A DNA stretch of 64,000 nt from Ceriagrion tenellum (lineage: Eukaryota > Arthropoda > Insecta > Odonata > Coenagrionidae), in assembly GCA_963169105.1 (NCBI GenBank), contig OY720636.1:103726539-103790538 (forward strand), given 5' to 3'. The notes below the pieces were generated by a model that made no database searches, was not told where the DNA came from, and saw only the letters and a program-made list of their open reading frames with translations. Both the position numbers and the translations under genes were made by a program. Below are positions 22,543-32,567 of this stretch, piece by piece; positions within the stretch are counted from its first letter, which is position 1; every line of letters starts with the position of its first letter.

Positions 22543-23014
22543 GCGTTTCGGCTCTCGCCGCAGGACTACAACTTCCGTCCCCGGTCTGGAAGCTTTCGCT
22601 TATACCCAGGGACTTGGAAGAGGTGGAAGGAAGGGATGGGATGGGAAGGTTAGCGAAACCGCAGCCCCTTCGAGGCCGACACCAATGAGGCGGATAGAGG
22701 TCAAAAGGACCTCTATTGGGCCTCCGCCTCCCCGAAGTGCTCGTGTTAGTTTGGTTCCCCCAAACAACAGAGAAGAGTTACCGTCGGCTCCGCTTTCGCA
22801 AGAGCCTACCGCACATCTCTGTGACCCGAGAGAGCCCGTTACCCAAATATTTGGGATGGGGTGTCTCTCTGACCCACTTTACGGGTTACCGCCGTGCGGT
22901 CTGCCGACGTACGTCATAGGGGTGAGGATCACCGGACCCATGGAGGGTCAAATCGGACTAATTCTGGTCAAAATGTGAGTACATCCCACCCCTCAATAGG
23001 TCTCGACAACCCAT
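22543..23014. mobile_element. 472-bp insertion flanked by 15-bp direct repeats
   Basis: ATTACCTCCCAACAG occurs at 22528-22542 and 23015-23029, bracketing a GC-rich segment unlike its AT-rich surroundings. The right copy forms the splice acceptor of the Myb exon at 23030. A 15-bp duplication suits a non-LTR or SINE insertion, but I see no poly-A or tRNA head. The family is unknown. Confidence 0.55.
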
Positions 23015-23519
23015 ATTACCTCCCAACAGCTGGAGCTGGATAAGGAGTTTGCCTCTGGGCAGCTACTAGGGGCAATGGGTAGGCAGACCAGCAATGTGAT
23101 GTGGGAAAGGTTGGCCGACCTATTGAATGAACTGCCAGGGCCCACAAAAAATTTGACAGAGTGGAAGAAGGTGATTTAAATATAAGGCAGAAAGAAAAAC
23201 ATTTCCCTGTTCAAGAGGATTTGTTGTAAATTAATATGTGTAGTAAAGATATTTATGTAGTAAGATCATGAAGGAATACCTTCCTATTGCAGTGTTGGTC
23301 TGACCTCAGAGGCAATGCACGCAACAGAGCTGCCAAGGCAGCTCCGGCTACCACTGGCAATGCTCTGACACCTTCAGATCAATCTGAATTGGATAGGAAG
23401 GTGATCAGCATAGTGGGATGTGAATCACCCCTGGGGTTCCCCATGGAAGAAATTGGCTGGGGGAGGAGACCTCTTTTGAGATTATCATCCTTGAAACTAT
23501 GATTTGGTCACATATAAGA

Positions 23520-24085
23520 TTCTATTTTACTCAATGGGCAACATGTTGCACTTAGTTTTCCAACATAAACTAGTTCAATTTTAACGGTATCATTACTGAT
23601 TCCATGATGTTCATAGCATGTTGCAATTAGTTTTTCAATGTAAGTTAGTTCAATTTTAATGGTATCATTGCTGATTCCAGGATGTTCATAACTACGCTCA
23701 GCTACTTGGTGGAGGCTCTAACCTTCCTGAGCAGCAGGTTGAATAAATGCAAAAACTACAGTTAAATATGTATAAATGGAATGTCTGCAGTAACATTGAA
23801 ACTCTGTATCAATGATATACGTGGACCTCAGAAGTCAAGGGGTCTAAGTGACATTAAAAAAATAAGTTAGGTACAGGAATGGGATGTGAAAATTATACAT
23901 ATTTTATGTGGTAAAGGAATTCAAGTGATTTTCTGGACAGGTGATGCTATCTAGGGCAATGCCTCTGAACTACTTAGTGGGTTGTACTAAATATTTTCAA
24001 CTTTGACTTAAGTTTTCTAAAAGCAACGATTTTGTTACCTAGACCCCTTGACTTCTGGGGTCCTCATATATGATCTAATTTTTTT
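23520..24085. other. Intron-like AT-rich DNA
   Basis: No coding motif. A local imperfect duplication around 23580-23690 repeats ATGTTGCA-TTAGTTTT and ACGGTATCATT-CTGATTCCA-GATGTTCATA. Confidence 0.4.
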
Positions 24086-24757
24086 CAGGCAGGAGTGCTA
24101 GGGTCATATGCTCCCTCTACCTTAATATCTCAACCTGCCCTACCACTTCCACTTCCTCAATCAACCCTTCCACTCACTCCTACTCTGCTACCCACCGCAA
24201 CATCTTCTTTGATTCCCTACACCACATCTCAACCCATCACAACACCTTTGGCTGAAACTATCCCAACTCCTTTGACCGCAGAAGTACCACAACCACCCTC
24301 CTCCCAAGTCACCATACCTCTCGTCTCCCCGGCAGTGCTCCACCTTTCTTCATCCCATCAAACTTCTTCTTCCTCTTCTGTTGAGCCTGACATTGTCACA
24401 GAGATCTCTAATTCTGAAAGGCCAAGGAGCCCATCTAGAGGTTCAGTCCCAGCAGCAAGTACGTAGAGATGACGTGACTTAGCAGTCTCTTTCTGAGAGA
24501 AATGAGCAACAGCTGAGAATAAGTGACTCATTCACATGTTCATTGCAAATAACCTATCACATAAGTAGTAGGATAGTTCAAAATTTTCCTTAGATTTTTG
24601 GAGACCAGTTAGGTGAATTTAATTGATGGCCTTTAAAGTCCACAAATATGTAGTACATTGAACTAAAATGCTGTTTAGTAATGTTGCAGAATTAAATACA
24701 AATTTAATTATTACATTATGCTAACCTCCCTCCTACTAGCAGTCTAAAGTCATTCTC

Positions 24758-25072
24758 GGCCGTATTCATAGTTCCTTAGTGAGCTACTATCGGCTTAGTA
24801 GCGCACTAACTAGTCGCCAACTAACAAAATCGTATTCATAGACTACTACTAAGCTCAGCAGCGCCAAGTGAGCCATTATTTTAGTAGCTGATTCTTAAAA
24901 ACTCTCTCGCCTTGTTTAGAGGCGCTACTAAATATGGCGGTCTGTCACAAGTGGCTCACCTCGGGTGATAACCTGAAGCCATAACGGAATTTTACGCGAA
25001 AATACCAAAGATACTGGTGGAACTGCTTTTCTCAATTGATTTTTTTTGCTGAAATCTATGAATAGGACGTCT
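24758..25072. mobile_element. Possible Harbinger MITE in intron
   Basis: The left edge GGCCGTATTCATAGTTCC resembles Harbinger termini, including those of the element at 51841-54160. A degenerate partner (ATCTATGAATAGGACG) lies near 25050-25070. Internal GCTACTA and GTAGTAGC motifs suit this family. The right end is weak and no target duplication is clear. Confidence 0.4.
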
Positions 25073-25586
25073 AGTGAAGTGTCTAGTCTAGTGAAGAACT
25101 AATTTTCTTTTTAAATTCAGTGATCCATGCCATTCTCTACCTCTCTACATCATCAACAGGTGTCACTTCAGCCATCACAAGCGCTATGGAGACCATGAAA
25201 GAGATAAAAGAAAACCAAGAGGTCCTTATGAAGGTAAAGTTAATAATAAAAATATTCGACTTTTTGAAAAATCTTGCATTTTCCTAATGAGAATACCAAT
25301 ATTCACGTTATTTTTATTGAATGGAAACCAATTGTAAAGTGGCTTCTCATCGCCAACACTTATGTCCTCAATTTTAGCGCAAACACTATAGAAAAATATC
25401 AAACACATAAGCACATTATTTTAAAGGATGTATGTTATAGTTTACCCTATAGACCCTATAGTTGAAAGACTATTCCAAAATATCTCACTCAAAATGTGAT
25501 TCAGGCTATTCAAAGTTTCCATACATGACATTCTGCTAATTGAAACTTATCATGCTGTTCATTTATTTAAATAATTTACCTACCAC

Positions 25587-25840
25587 CTATTGGTCTGTCC
25601 TCACTACGGTATTCCTGATTCGAACTGCTTCTGCATGCCTCTCAACTGGCTGAAGAGGGGCAAACATCACATCCTCTGCTTGAGCATTGGGTCCTGGGCC
25701 CAATGCTGCTTCAGCTTCAACATCTATATCAACGTCTTCAGCAGCAAGATTGCTGAGCTACCGTATATTGTGCAAGGTTGCACAAGCTACCACAATGGTT
25801 GCTGCAGGCACTGTCTGACCCCGAAAATAATGCAAAGGTG
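25587..25840 (-). pseudogene. Harbinger transposase C-terminus
   Basis: The minus strand reads VPAATIVVACATLHNIR, a stop codon, then LSNLAAEDVDIDVEAEAAL and a tail ending RIRNTVVRTDQ. ACATLHNI is the conserved C-terminal motif of HARBI1-like transposases. An internal stop and loss of all upstream catalytic exons show it is dead. It pairs with the Myb gene remnant on its left. Confidence 0.75.
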
Positions 25841-25885
25841 GGCTCGTAGTGTCTCCTGTCAATTATCTCCTGTCAATCGACGAAT

Positions 25886-26612
25886 GTTTAATTCCCTATT
25901 TGGATAATTGGTTAATTGTCTTCAAAACAGATCGTTAGGAAAGTGCACAGAAAATCAAGCGTGTCATACACTTTGTGGAAAACGACTTGGGTGTTTCCCT
26001 GAACAAAAAGAAGTACATCATGTCCCCTAAGCAACAACTGGTTTACCTCGGTGCACACATAAACACTTGTGAAACCACAGTGGTGTTTACAGCCTCTGCC
26101 GCATCACGCTTACACCTTGCATTCAATATTCTGCCCCGACTTCGGGCTGGATATTCCCAAGCTTGCAGGGTACTTAGCAGGTACTTGCAGTGGACTTGCT
26201 ACATCTTGAACTTGCCCTATTTCTTTATTAATCACGCCTATCAGAGGCGGATTACATGGCTTGAGAGATTCTGGAATGAGGGTATATTCACTAGAACACA
26301 ATATTGTACTCTTTTTCTCAGTGCAGTACCAGTGGTATGCTGATGCCACACCGTGGCACCGGGCCATGGTGTGCCCAGATCTTCAGCTAGAGTTTGTGAA
26401 AGCATTTGAACATCAATTGCCCATTTATTTCGCGGAGGTGCAAGCTGCCCTGCGTGGCACCCTATACGCCTTCGCAAATGTACCAGAGTTTTCCCACATA
26501 AACATGTATATCGATAACCAAGCTGTTCTTAACTGCCTCCGGAAGGGAACCGGATTAATGTTTAATCACGACGAGTACTGTAATTTGTTTCTGAAAATAA
26601 TAAAGTATTAGA
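25886..26612 (+). pseudogene. DIRS-like reverse transcriptase/RNase H fragment
   Basis: The plus-strand frame shows YLDNWLIVFKTDR (reverse transcriptase active-site region, second Asp replaced by Asn), a stop, then LGVSLNKKKYIMSP and QQLVYLGAHI, the thumb-proximal blocks. A later frame carries YADATP, an RNase H start motif, and INMYIDNQAVLNCL. The YLD-W and LG..N..K...P.Q...LG pattern is commonest in DIRS-type elements; other retroelement or pararetrovirus-like origins cannot be excluded. N-terminal RT, recombinase and repeats are absent, and at least one stop and one frameshift occur. Confidence 0.5.
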
Positions 26613-26735
26613 CGCGCTCTGCGCCCTGGAGGTTCGTGCCTACCGCTGCCAATCTTGCCGACCGTCCCTCACGGACCCTATCCCCGGCGGTATATGCCTA
26701 GGTCGGCCATATTGGCCCGGTTTGGGTATATATTC

Positions 26736-26902
26736 GGCCCCGGTGGCGGAGGGATGAAGTCCTCGCCAGCTAATCCCAGAGTCGCGGCTTCGAATATTAT
26801 CTGCCCAGGACATTGATGTTTGTCTCTCGTCCGTTGTTACTGTTATTCACCCGACGTAAATTGGCCCGTTGTGCTGTATTCGGGGTAGTGAAGATAAATA
26901 CA
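26736..26902 (+). mobile_element. tRNA-derived SINE, second copy
   Basis: Same family as 11647-11836 but on the plus strand: GGCCCCGGTGGCGGAGGGATG (A box), a decayed B box (GCGGCTTCGAATATT), the shared body (AGGACATTGATG, TCGTCCGTTGTTACTGTT, CACCCGACGTAAA) and a tail near GATAAATACATA. More diverged at the B box than the first copy. Confidence 0.8.
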
Positions 26903-26929
26903 TATACGCCCGGCTGTGCGGGACGGAAT

Positions 26930-27485
26930 CAGTCGAGTGGAAGATTGGTGGCGTCAAGCACGACCGCCCAGACACACCGTATTGCTCACGCACTATCCAT
27001 GGCACTCTTGCACGCCAAGAGTACAGATGTACGACCATGTCAACCACTAAGGGTGCTAGGGTTCGAAAATCCACCTTCGTTCCCAAGGTTTCCCGAGCCG
27101 ACAGGGTAGATCCCCGGAGCGTCGTTCACGCTCTTGGAGTGGATCCCCTGCATTTATTCCTGCCACCTCGCCGACTCGGTCGGGGGTGTCAGCGGCGTCA
27201 AACCCCTCTGTGTTTGCGCCCTCCGAGGATCCACCACCATGAATTGGCCATCTCATTTAAGCGATTCTGCAAAGCAGACCACTCGACCCTGGGGCTTCCA
27301 CAAGCCAGCAGGCCTCGCCTTCGCCGCCTTCCGCTCTCACTCAACTAGGACTGGGCCTTTCCCAGATTCCTTCCGGCCAACCTCTAGTCCAGTCTCCTAT
27401 GACGCAGCCCACTCTGAGCCAACCAACCTCCCAGGTGGATTCAACAGAGAGCCCATGGGAGCGTCGCCGCAGCAGATGTCCTCGT
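26930..27485 (+). other. GC-rich Pro/Ser-coding segment, possible gag remnant
   Basis: Composition is far more GC-rich than the flanks. Plus-strand frames yield Pro/Ser/Gln/Thr-rich peptide ending in an Arg-rich SPWERRRSRCPRR segment, with stops in between. Low-complexity domains with basic tails occur in gag-like proteins of DIRS-type elements, and a DIRS-like RT piece lies upstream, but the order RT then gag would not fit a single element. Unassigned. Confidence 0.3.
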
Positions 27486-27489
27486 AGGG

Positions 27490-28629
27490 AATCACATATG
27501 TAGGCAACATTTTTCTTAGGCAGTGTGAAGAGTCTAACAAATTGCCTTTGGGGAATTGAAAATGGATCAGAGGGATACCTCAACTCACTCATTTCAGCAG
27601 CCAAAACTCTACTCTCTTATCCCACTCTTATAGCCTCATCTGCAGCAGCAGCTATGAGTACCATTAGAGCATATTCCATTTCTAGTGAAATTCAGTAAGC
27701 AGACGATGCAACGAAGGGTATAGATGTCTTAACATATGTTGAATTACGACACCAATACATTTTTCGCTTTTTACTTCATGATTAACAACTTACCCAGTAA
27801 GATAGTTTAACGAAATAAGGTAGAAGAAAAAAATCAGTTCAAAAGAAGGCAAACAAGTAGACAAAAAACTTGAGTAGTCAAGGAGACGATGGACGTTGTC
27901 CGAAACAAGTAGATTCAACTACACAGGTGGCAACAAATAGCTCGAGTGTAAATTTTGGAGGAAAAACACTAAGAGCAATTTGAATAGCAAATTTAAGGTA
28001 ATGGCTTAAAATGATACTGTCATATCAAAAATTACATTTCTGTACCATGGATTAAATTTGTTTCAATCCAAAATGAGTCCGAAGTTGACGCTAAGAGCTT
28101 AGTAAATACAGAGACTAGGAATAAATTAATTTATAAAGCCTTGTTTGACATGATCATAGGAATAAATTAATATATAAAGCCTTGTTTGACATGATCATAT
28201 TTCACATACGAGGAATTGAAATAAAGATGAGAGTTAGAGAGCATATTTAGTTCAGAGCTGACCTTTATTTATAACATAAAAGCACCAACAAAACATAAAC
28301 CACTAAACTTCACTCTTGAAATTCATAAATCATAATTGAAAATGGTGTTTATTGGACTTATTCGCACTGGGTCCACTCAACCTCACTTTCTTTCACCTCC
28401 TACGTTAACGACACAAACATTCACCTAGACATCTATCTCGGGCCCTGTATTTCATCGAAATTTACTAAAAAGCACCATGTTAGGTTTCTCTTCCCCGCTG
28501 ATAACTAAGACCAATCACTTGGTGTTTCACATCGCAACCGAATCATAGCAAAAGCACACTTAAATGCATGTTGAAGAGTGTATGTAGTTCATATACCAAC
28601 ATTTTTATTCACATATAGCCTCAGATATC
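27490..28629. other. AT-rich flank with a 41-bp tandem duplication
   Basis: No gene seen. A unit beginning AGGAATAAATTAAT and ending GACATGATCAT is repeated exactly head to tail (28117-28157, 28158-28198) with one mismatch. The segment ends at the LINE target duplication. Confidence 0.5.
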
Positions 28630-28640
28630 ACGTCATTTCA
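28630..28640. repeat. LINE target-site duplication, 3' side
   Basis: ACGTCATTTCA, repeated at 34335-34345 on the other side of the LINE. Confidence 0.9.
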
Positions 28641-28792
28641 GTAGTAGTAGTGGGGTTGATAGGGTGCGTCGACGACATGGTCATTTTGCACCACTACACG
28701 TCATAATTATAAAAAAAATAAATATACGCTGCACATTATGATATTATAATAAAGTACTTGAGATAAACGCTGAGTCAAAATTAAAAATAATG
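28641..28792 (-). other. LINE 3' UTR with conserved stem-loop and CTA tail
   Basis: Downstream of ORF2 the minus strand contains GTGGTGCAAAATGACC, then GTCGTCGACGCACCC, and ends CACTACTACTAC. GGTGC and GCACC can pair as a stem. The same pattern occurs at the 3' ends of two further LINE pieces (about 62310-62350 and 63372-63405), so it is a family feature probably recognised by the reverse transcriptase. Confidence 0.7.
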
Positions 28793-31700
28793 TTACATCC
28801 TTAAAATACTATTAAATAGGCCAGTTTCATTTAAAAATTCCAAAGTGCGGTTCAGAACATCTGGGTCATCGCCTAGAATGTACCCCAGGTCTCCCACTAG
28901 CTGCAGCCTGATACGCACCGCCCGATATCTCTCGCACTCCGTCAGGATATGTCGAATGCTAAGAGGACAGTCGCAGTCATCACATCGCGGTGGAATTTTC
29001 TCTTCGGTGAAGAGGAAGGAGTGGGTCAGAGGGCTGTGCCCTATCCTTAGTCGTGTTATGACGACTTCCTCTCGGCGACTCTTCCTGACGGACGAAGGCC
29101 ACGCTGTCACTGCCGGTTTTAAACCGCGCAGTTTATTACCTTCTGCGGTTCTCCACGACTCCTTCCACTGCTCTAGGACTGCATTTCTTAAAGCCGCCTT
29201 CACATCTTGGAAGGGTACCGGCATCGGTTCCATGGCGTCCATGGCGAGTGCCTCTTTCGCCAAAGTGTCGGCTCTCTCGTTCCCGGCGATACCCACGTGT
29301 CCAGGGACCCACATGAAAAAGATCTTAGTTCCCTTTTTGTCAAGAGAGAGGAGTGAAGATTGAATCTCCTGGACTAGAGGGTGCGCGGGAAAAAGGCCGG
29401 AAATGGCATTCAGTGCACTTAGGGAGTCCGTGCATACAACGAAGGAGCCACGGTCCTGTATCCCATCCAGGGCCAGCCTAACAGCGTGCAGCTCCGCTGT
29501 GAAAGCGCTACACATCGGATGAAGCCTTGCTTTCGCAGCTTCGTGATGGGGTGAGAAGACTGCGCACGCGCTGGCGGTGCCTGATCTGGAGCCGTCGGTA
29601 TAAATAGGCACGAGATCTCGATGGGTGTCTAAGAACATATAAAATAGACGCTGGTACTCTTCTGCAGTGGTAAAGTGTTTTAGACGCTTGTTAAGTTCAG
29701 TATTGATTTTAGGCGCGGGTGTGACCCAAGGCGGACTTTTGCAGCTTCCGATAGGGTATATGTCTGGGAGTGTAATACCTTGCGCTTGGATGAAAGTATA
29801 AAACCTAATGCTAGCAGGCCTAGTGGCTCTTGTCCGGCGATTAAAAAGTTCTATTAATTGAGGTTTAAAAACAAGGTTGAAACATGGGTGGGACTTCATA
29901 GATAAAATTTTGGCAAAGTAATTGCACATGAGCAGGTTCCTTCGGTGGCCAAATGGCGGCTCTCCTGTATCCACATGGAGGCTTTGCACCGGACTAGTCC
30001 GGAACGCCCCAGTGAATATCCGTAGGCCTGCATTGTGTACCGCGTTCAGAGTACGTAGGTACGACTCCCGACCGGAGGCGTATACGAAGGAACCGTAGTC
30101 AAGCTTCGACCGGACCAACGAACGGTACAACAAGATCAGCATTGAGCGATCGGCTCCCCATGTTGAGTGACTTAAGAATTTTAAAATGTTTAGAGTCTTA
30201 AGACATTTAAGTTTTAAAGTATCAATATGTTCCCGCCAGTTGAGGCGACAGTCAAAAATCATTCCTAAAAAACGTACAGAGTTAACAAACGGAAGGTTTG
30301 TACCGCTCAAGGTTAGTGATGGGGGAATGGTATGACCCCTACACCGGCGTAAGTGGAGGCATTTAGTTTTCTCCAAGGAGAATTTAAAACCGTTATCTTT
30401 GGCCCACCTATCCAACTTGTTTAGAGTAAGCTGGATAAGTCTGCCCGCGGTTGCTGGTTGGGATGACCTACAAAAAATTGCGAAGTCGTCCACAAACAGT
30501 GAGCCAATTACCGGTGTTTTTACACAGTTAGCGATATCGTTAATCGCTATAGCAAATAGCTTTACGCTAAGTACTGAGCCTTGGGGAACACCGTTCTCTT
30601 GACTATAAAATTTAGATTCGTGTTGGCCAATTCTCACTTTAAAAACTCGGTCCGATAAAAAATTTTGAATAAAAATGGGTAGGTTACCTCTAAATCCCCA
30701 TTCGTGCATCGTTCTTAGGATTTTGTGACGCCAAACTCGGTCGTATGCCTTCTCTATGTCAAAAAATACCCCGACTACGTGTTGGCGCAGAAGAAAGGCT
30801 TCCTGGATATAGTTGTCAATTCTGACTAAATGATCGGTAGTGGAACGGCCTCTGCGGAAACCACATTGAATACCAGAGAGAAGGTTTCGGCGCTCTAGCC
30901 ACCAGACGAGCCGCCGATTCACCATTCTTTCCATAGCCTTACACAGGCAGCTTGTGAGGGATACAGGTCTAAAGTTATTCGGGTCGGCTCGGTCTTTGCC
31001 TTTTTTTAGTATAGGAACTACCGCAGACTCCCGCCAGGACGGTGGAAAACAACCTTCTAGCCATAGTTGGTTGAAGGTATGGAGAACCTCCAACAGTGCC
31101 GACTCCGGGATATTCCGGCGGAAGGCATTGTGGACCTCGTCAGGTCCCGGAGAAGTGATACGGGAGTCAGAAATGGCGGATTTGAGTTCCCAGAGGGAAA
31201 ACGGAAGGTTGTAATCCGCCAAGGGATGTCTTTCCTTAAAGTTTATCGGGGACATCTCCAATCGCTCCTTGGTTTTCAGAAACGTAGAGTCGTAGCTCCT
31301 GTTACTGCTGGTTTTGGCGAGTAGCTGGCCGAAAATGTCGCTGATAGTAATTTCAGACGTTCTTACATTGCCATTGATATGTAAAAAGGAGATGCCGATC
31401 TGTTGGTGGTTACCCGATAGACTCCTGATCTTGCGCCAGACCTGTGTAAGTGGTGTTCTACAGTTGACACCCGAGACAAATTCCACCCAGGAAGCCTTCT
31501 TCGCCTCTTTCCTGACCTGTCGAGCCTTAGCTCTTAAGCGCCGAAAGGCGGAAAGGTTCGTGACCGTCGGGAACTTTTTAAAAATTTGTAGCGCCTTCTT
31601 CCGTTTGCGAATTGCAGCTGCGCATTCTTCATTCCACCAAGGTACAGATGGTCTCGATTTGAGACGACGAGACCGTGGTACGCTTGTGTTCGCGGCTTCG

Positions 31701-32500
31701 ATGATGCAGCTTGTTAAATGATTTATGTTAGACACGCTGTTTAGCGTCATGTCGTGTTTAAAGTTAAAATTGCTCATAAAACGACCCCAATCGGCTCTCC
31801 GGATAATCCAGTTGCCCTGACGAATAAAAATGGGGTTAGAACGTCCCTCTTTCAGTATAAAAATGGGATAGTGATCACTCCCACATAGATCATCGTGTAC
31901 GGACATACTCAGTTTATTTAACAACACGCTCGATGTCGCGCATAAGTCTATAGAGGAGAAGTCACCAGTAAAGCTGTTGAACCGGGTTTTCTCCCCGTCG
32001 TTTAATAAAACTAGGCTAGAATCCGTAATAAAAGAAGATAAAATCCGTCCTCTACGATTACACTGCCCTCTACTGCTTCCCCATAGAGGATCGTGTGCGT
32101 TGAAGTCACCGAGTAAAATAAAGGGCTGAGGCAGCTGGTGGATAAGGGCTTCCAAATTAAAACGGGTGACAGGTGCACCCTCCGGCAGATATACGTTGCA
32201 TAACGTAACCATCTGCGGAGCGTGAACAGTCACCGCCACCGCCTGAAATGGTGTGTTCAGGTGTACCTGGGAGGTGTAAAGGGCCTCCCTGATAGCAATT
32301 GCTACTCCACCCTGGGCTCGTTGGCCGCAGGTGTAGTCTAATCTAAAAACCTTAAAATGGTTTAAAATGCCCTTGTCCGTGTTTTTAAAATGCGTTTCCT
32401 GAAGACAAACGCAAACCGGGTTAAAATCTCGTATTAAAACATCCAGCTCCTCCTTATGCCGATAAAAACCGTTGCAGTTCCACTGCAGTATAAAAGCCAT
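28793..32500 (-). CDS. LINE ORF2: endonuclease-RT-RNase H, 1235 aa
   Basis: Copies element RNA into the genome by target-primed reverse transcription. An APE-type endonuclease fills about residues 1-225: ILQWNCNG at the start, catalytic Glu35 in CLQETHF, LLGDFNAHDP, and SDHYP with His210. Reverse transcriptase follows (about 430-760): FRPVSLTS, GVFFDIEKAYDRVW, NGVPQGSVLS, and the FVDD active site with Asp671/Asp672. RNase H (about 965-1080) has IYTDGS with Asp969, FTAELHAVRLAL, VCTDSLSALNAI and WVPGHVGIAGNERAD. A C-terminal CDDCDCPLSIRHILTEC motif resembles a zinc finger. It is full length with no stop or frameshift, and all expected catalytic residues are visible. Start chosen at the ATG just before the endonuclease. 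Confidence 0.93.
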   Translation of the reverse strand: MAFILQWNCNGFYRHKEELDVLIRDFNPVCVCLQETHFKNTDKGILNHFKVFRLDYTCGQRAQGGVAIAIREALYTSQVHLNTPFQAVAVTVHAPQMVTLCNVYLPEGAPVTRFNLEALIHQLPQPFILLGDFNAHDPLWGSSRGQCNRRGRILSSFITDSSLVLLNDGEKTRFNSFTGDFSSIDLCATSSVLLNKLSMSVHDDLCGSDHYPIFILKEGRSNPIFIRQGNWIIRRADWGRFMSNFNFKHDMTLNSVSNINHLTSCIIEAANTSVPRSRRLKSRPSVPWWNEECAAAIRKRKKALQIFKKFPTVTNLSAFRRLRAKARQVRKEAKKASWVEFVSGVNCRTPLTQVWRKIRSLSGNHQQIGISFLHINGNVRTSEITISDIFGQLLAKTSSNRSYDSTFLKTKERLEMSPINFKERHPLADYNLPFSLWELKSAISDSRITSPGPDEVHNAFRRNIPESALLEVLHTFNQLWLEGCFPPSWRESAVVPILKKGKDRADPNNFRPVSLTSCLCKAMERMVNRRLVWWLERRNLLSGIQCGFRRGRSTTDHLVRIDNYIQEAFLLRQHVVGVFFDIEKAYDRVWRHKILRTMHEWGFRGNLPIFIQNFLSDRVFKVRIGQHESKFYSQENGVPQGSVLSVKLFAIAINDIANCVKTPVIGSLFVDDFAIFCRSSQPATAGRLIQLTLNKLDRWAKDNGFKFSLEKTKCLHLRRCRGHTIPPSLTLSGTNLPFVNSVRFLGMIFDCRLNWREHIDTLKLKCLKTLNILKFLSHSTWGADRSMLILLYRSLVRSKLDYGSFVYASGRESYLRTLNAVHNAGLRIFTGAFRTSPVQSLHVDTGEPPFGHRRNLLMCNYFAKILSMKSHPCFNLVFKPQLIELFNRRTRATRPASIRFYTFIQAQGITLPDIYPIGSCKSPPWVTPAPKINTELNKRLKHFTTAEEYQRLFYMFLDTHRDLVPIYTDGSRSGTASACAVFSPHHEAAKARLHPMCSAFTAELHAVRLALDGIQDRGSFVVCTDSLSALNAISGLFPAHPLVQEIQSSLLSLDKKGTKIFFMWVPGHVGIAGNERADTLAKEALAMDAMEPMPVPFQDVKAALRNAVLEQWKESWRTAEGNKLRGLKPAVTAWPSSVRKSRREEVVITRLRIGHSPLTHSFLFTEEKIPPRCDDCDCPLSIRHILTECERYRAVRIRLQLVGDLGYILGDDPDVLNRTLEFLNETGLFNSILRM

Positions 32501-32567
32501 TGGAAATAAATAAAAAATAGAAGGAAAATAAATTAGGTTAAAATCGAGCGGTTAAAAATTGGGGAGG

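Larger units (their letters stand above)
23030..25233 (+). pseudogene. Harbinger Myb/SANT-like gene remnant
   Basis: Recognisable exons: 23030-23170 (LLGAMGRQTSNVMWERLADL through LTEWKK, the SANT-like helices), 23293 onward (CWSDLRGNARNRAAKAAPAT and a LDRKVISIVG block), 24089-24468 (long Pro/Ser/Thr-rich linker), 25160-25233 (AMETMKEIKENQEVLMK, start of the coiled coil). Acceptors and donors are mostly intact, but I cannot find exon 1 and the end of exon 3 is unclear. The family role is binding transposon ends together with the transposase. Confidence 0.65.
22300..25845. mobile_element. Decayed Harbinger element (Myb + transposase remnants)
   Basis: Plus-strand Myb-type exons (23030-25233) are followed by a minus-strand transposase C-terminus (25587-25840), the same convergent order as in the intact element at 9.4-16.2 kb. 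Terminal repeats were not identified. A 472-bp insertion lies at the left, a possible MITE at 24758-25072 lies in an intron, and a DIRS-like fragment abuts the right side. Confidence 0.7.
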
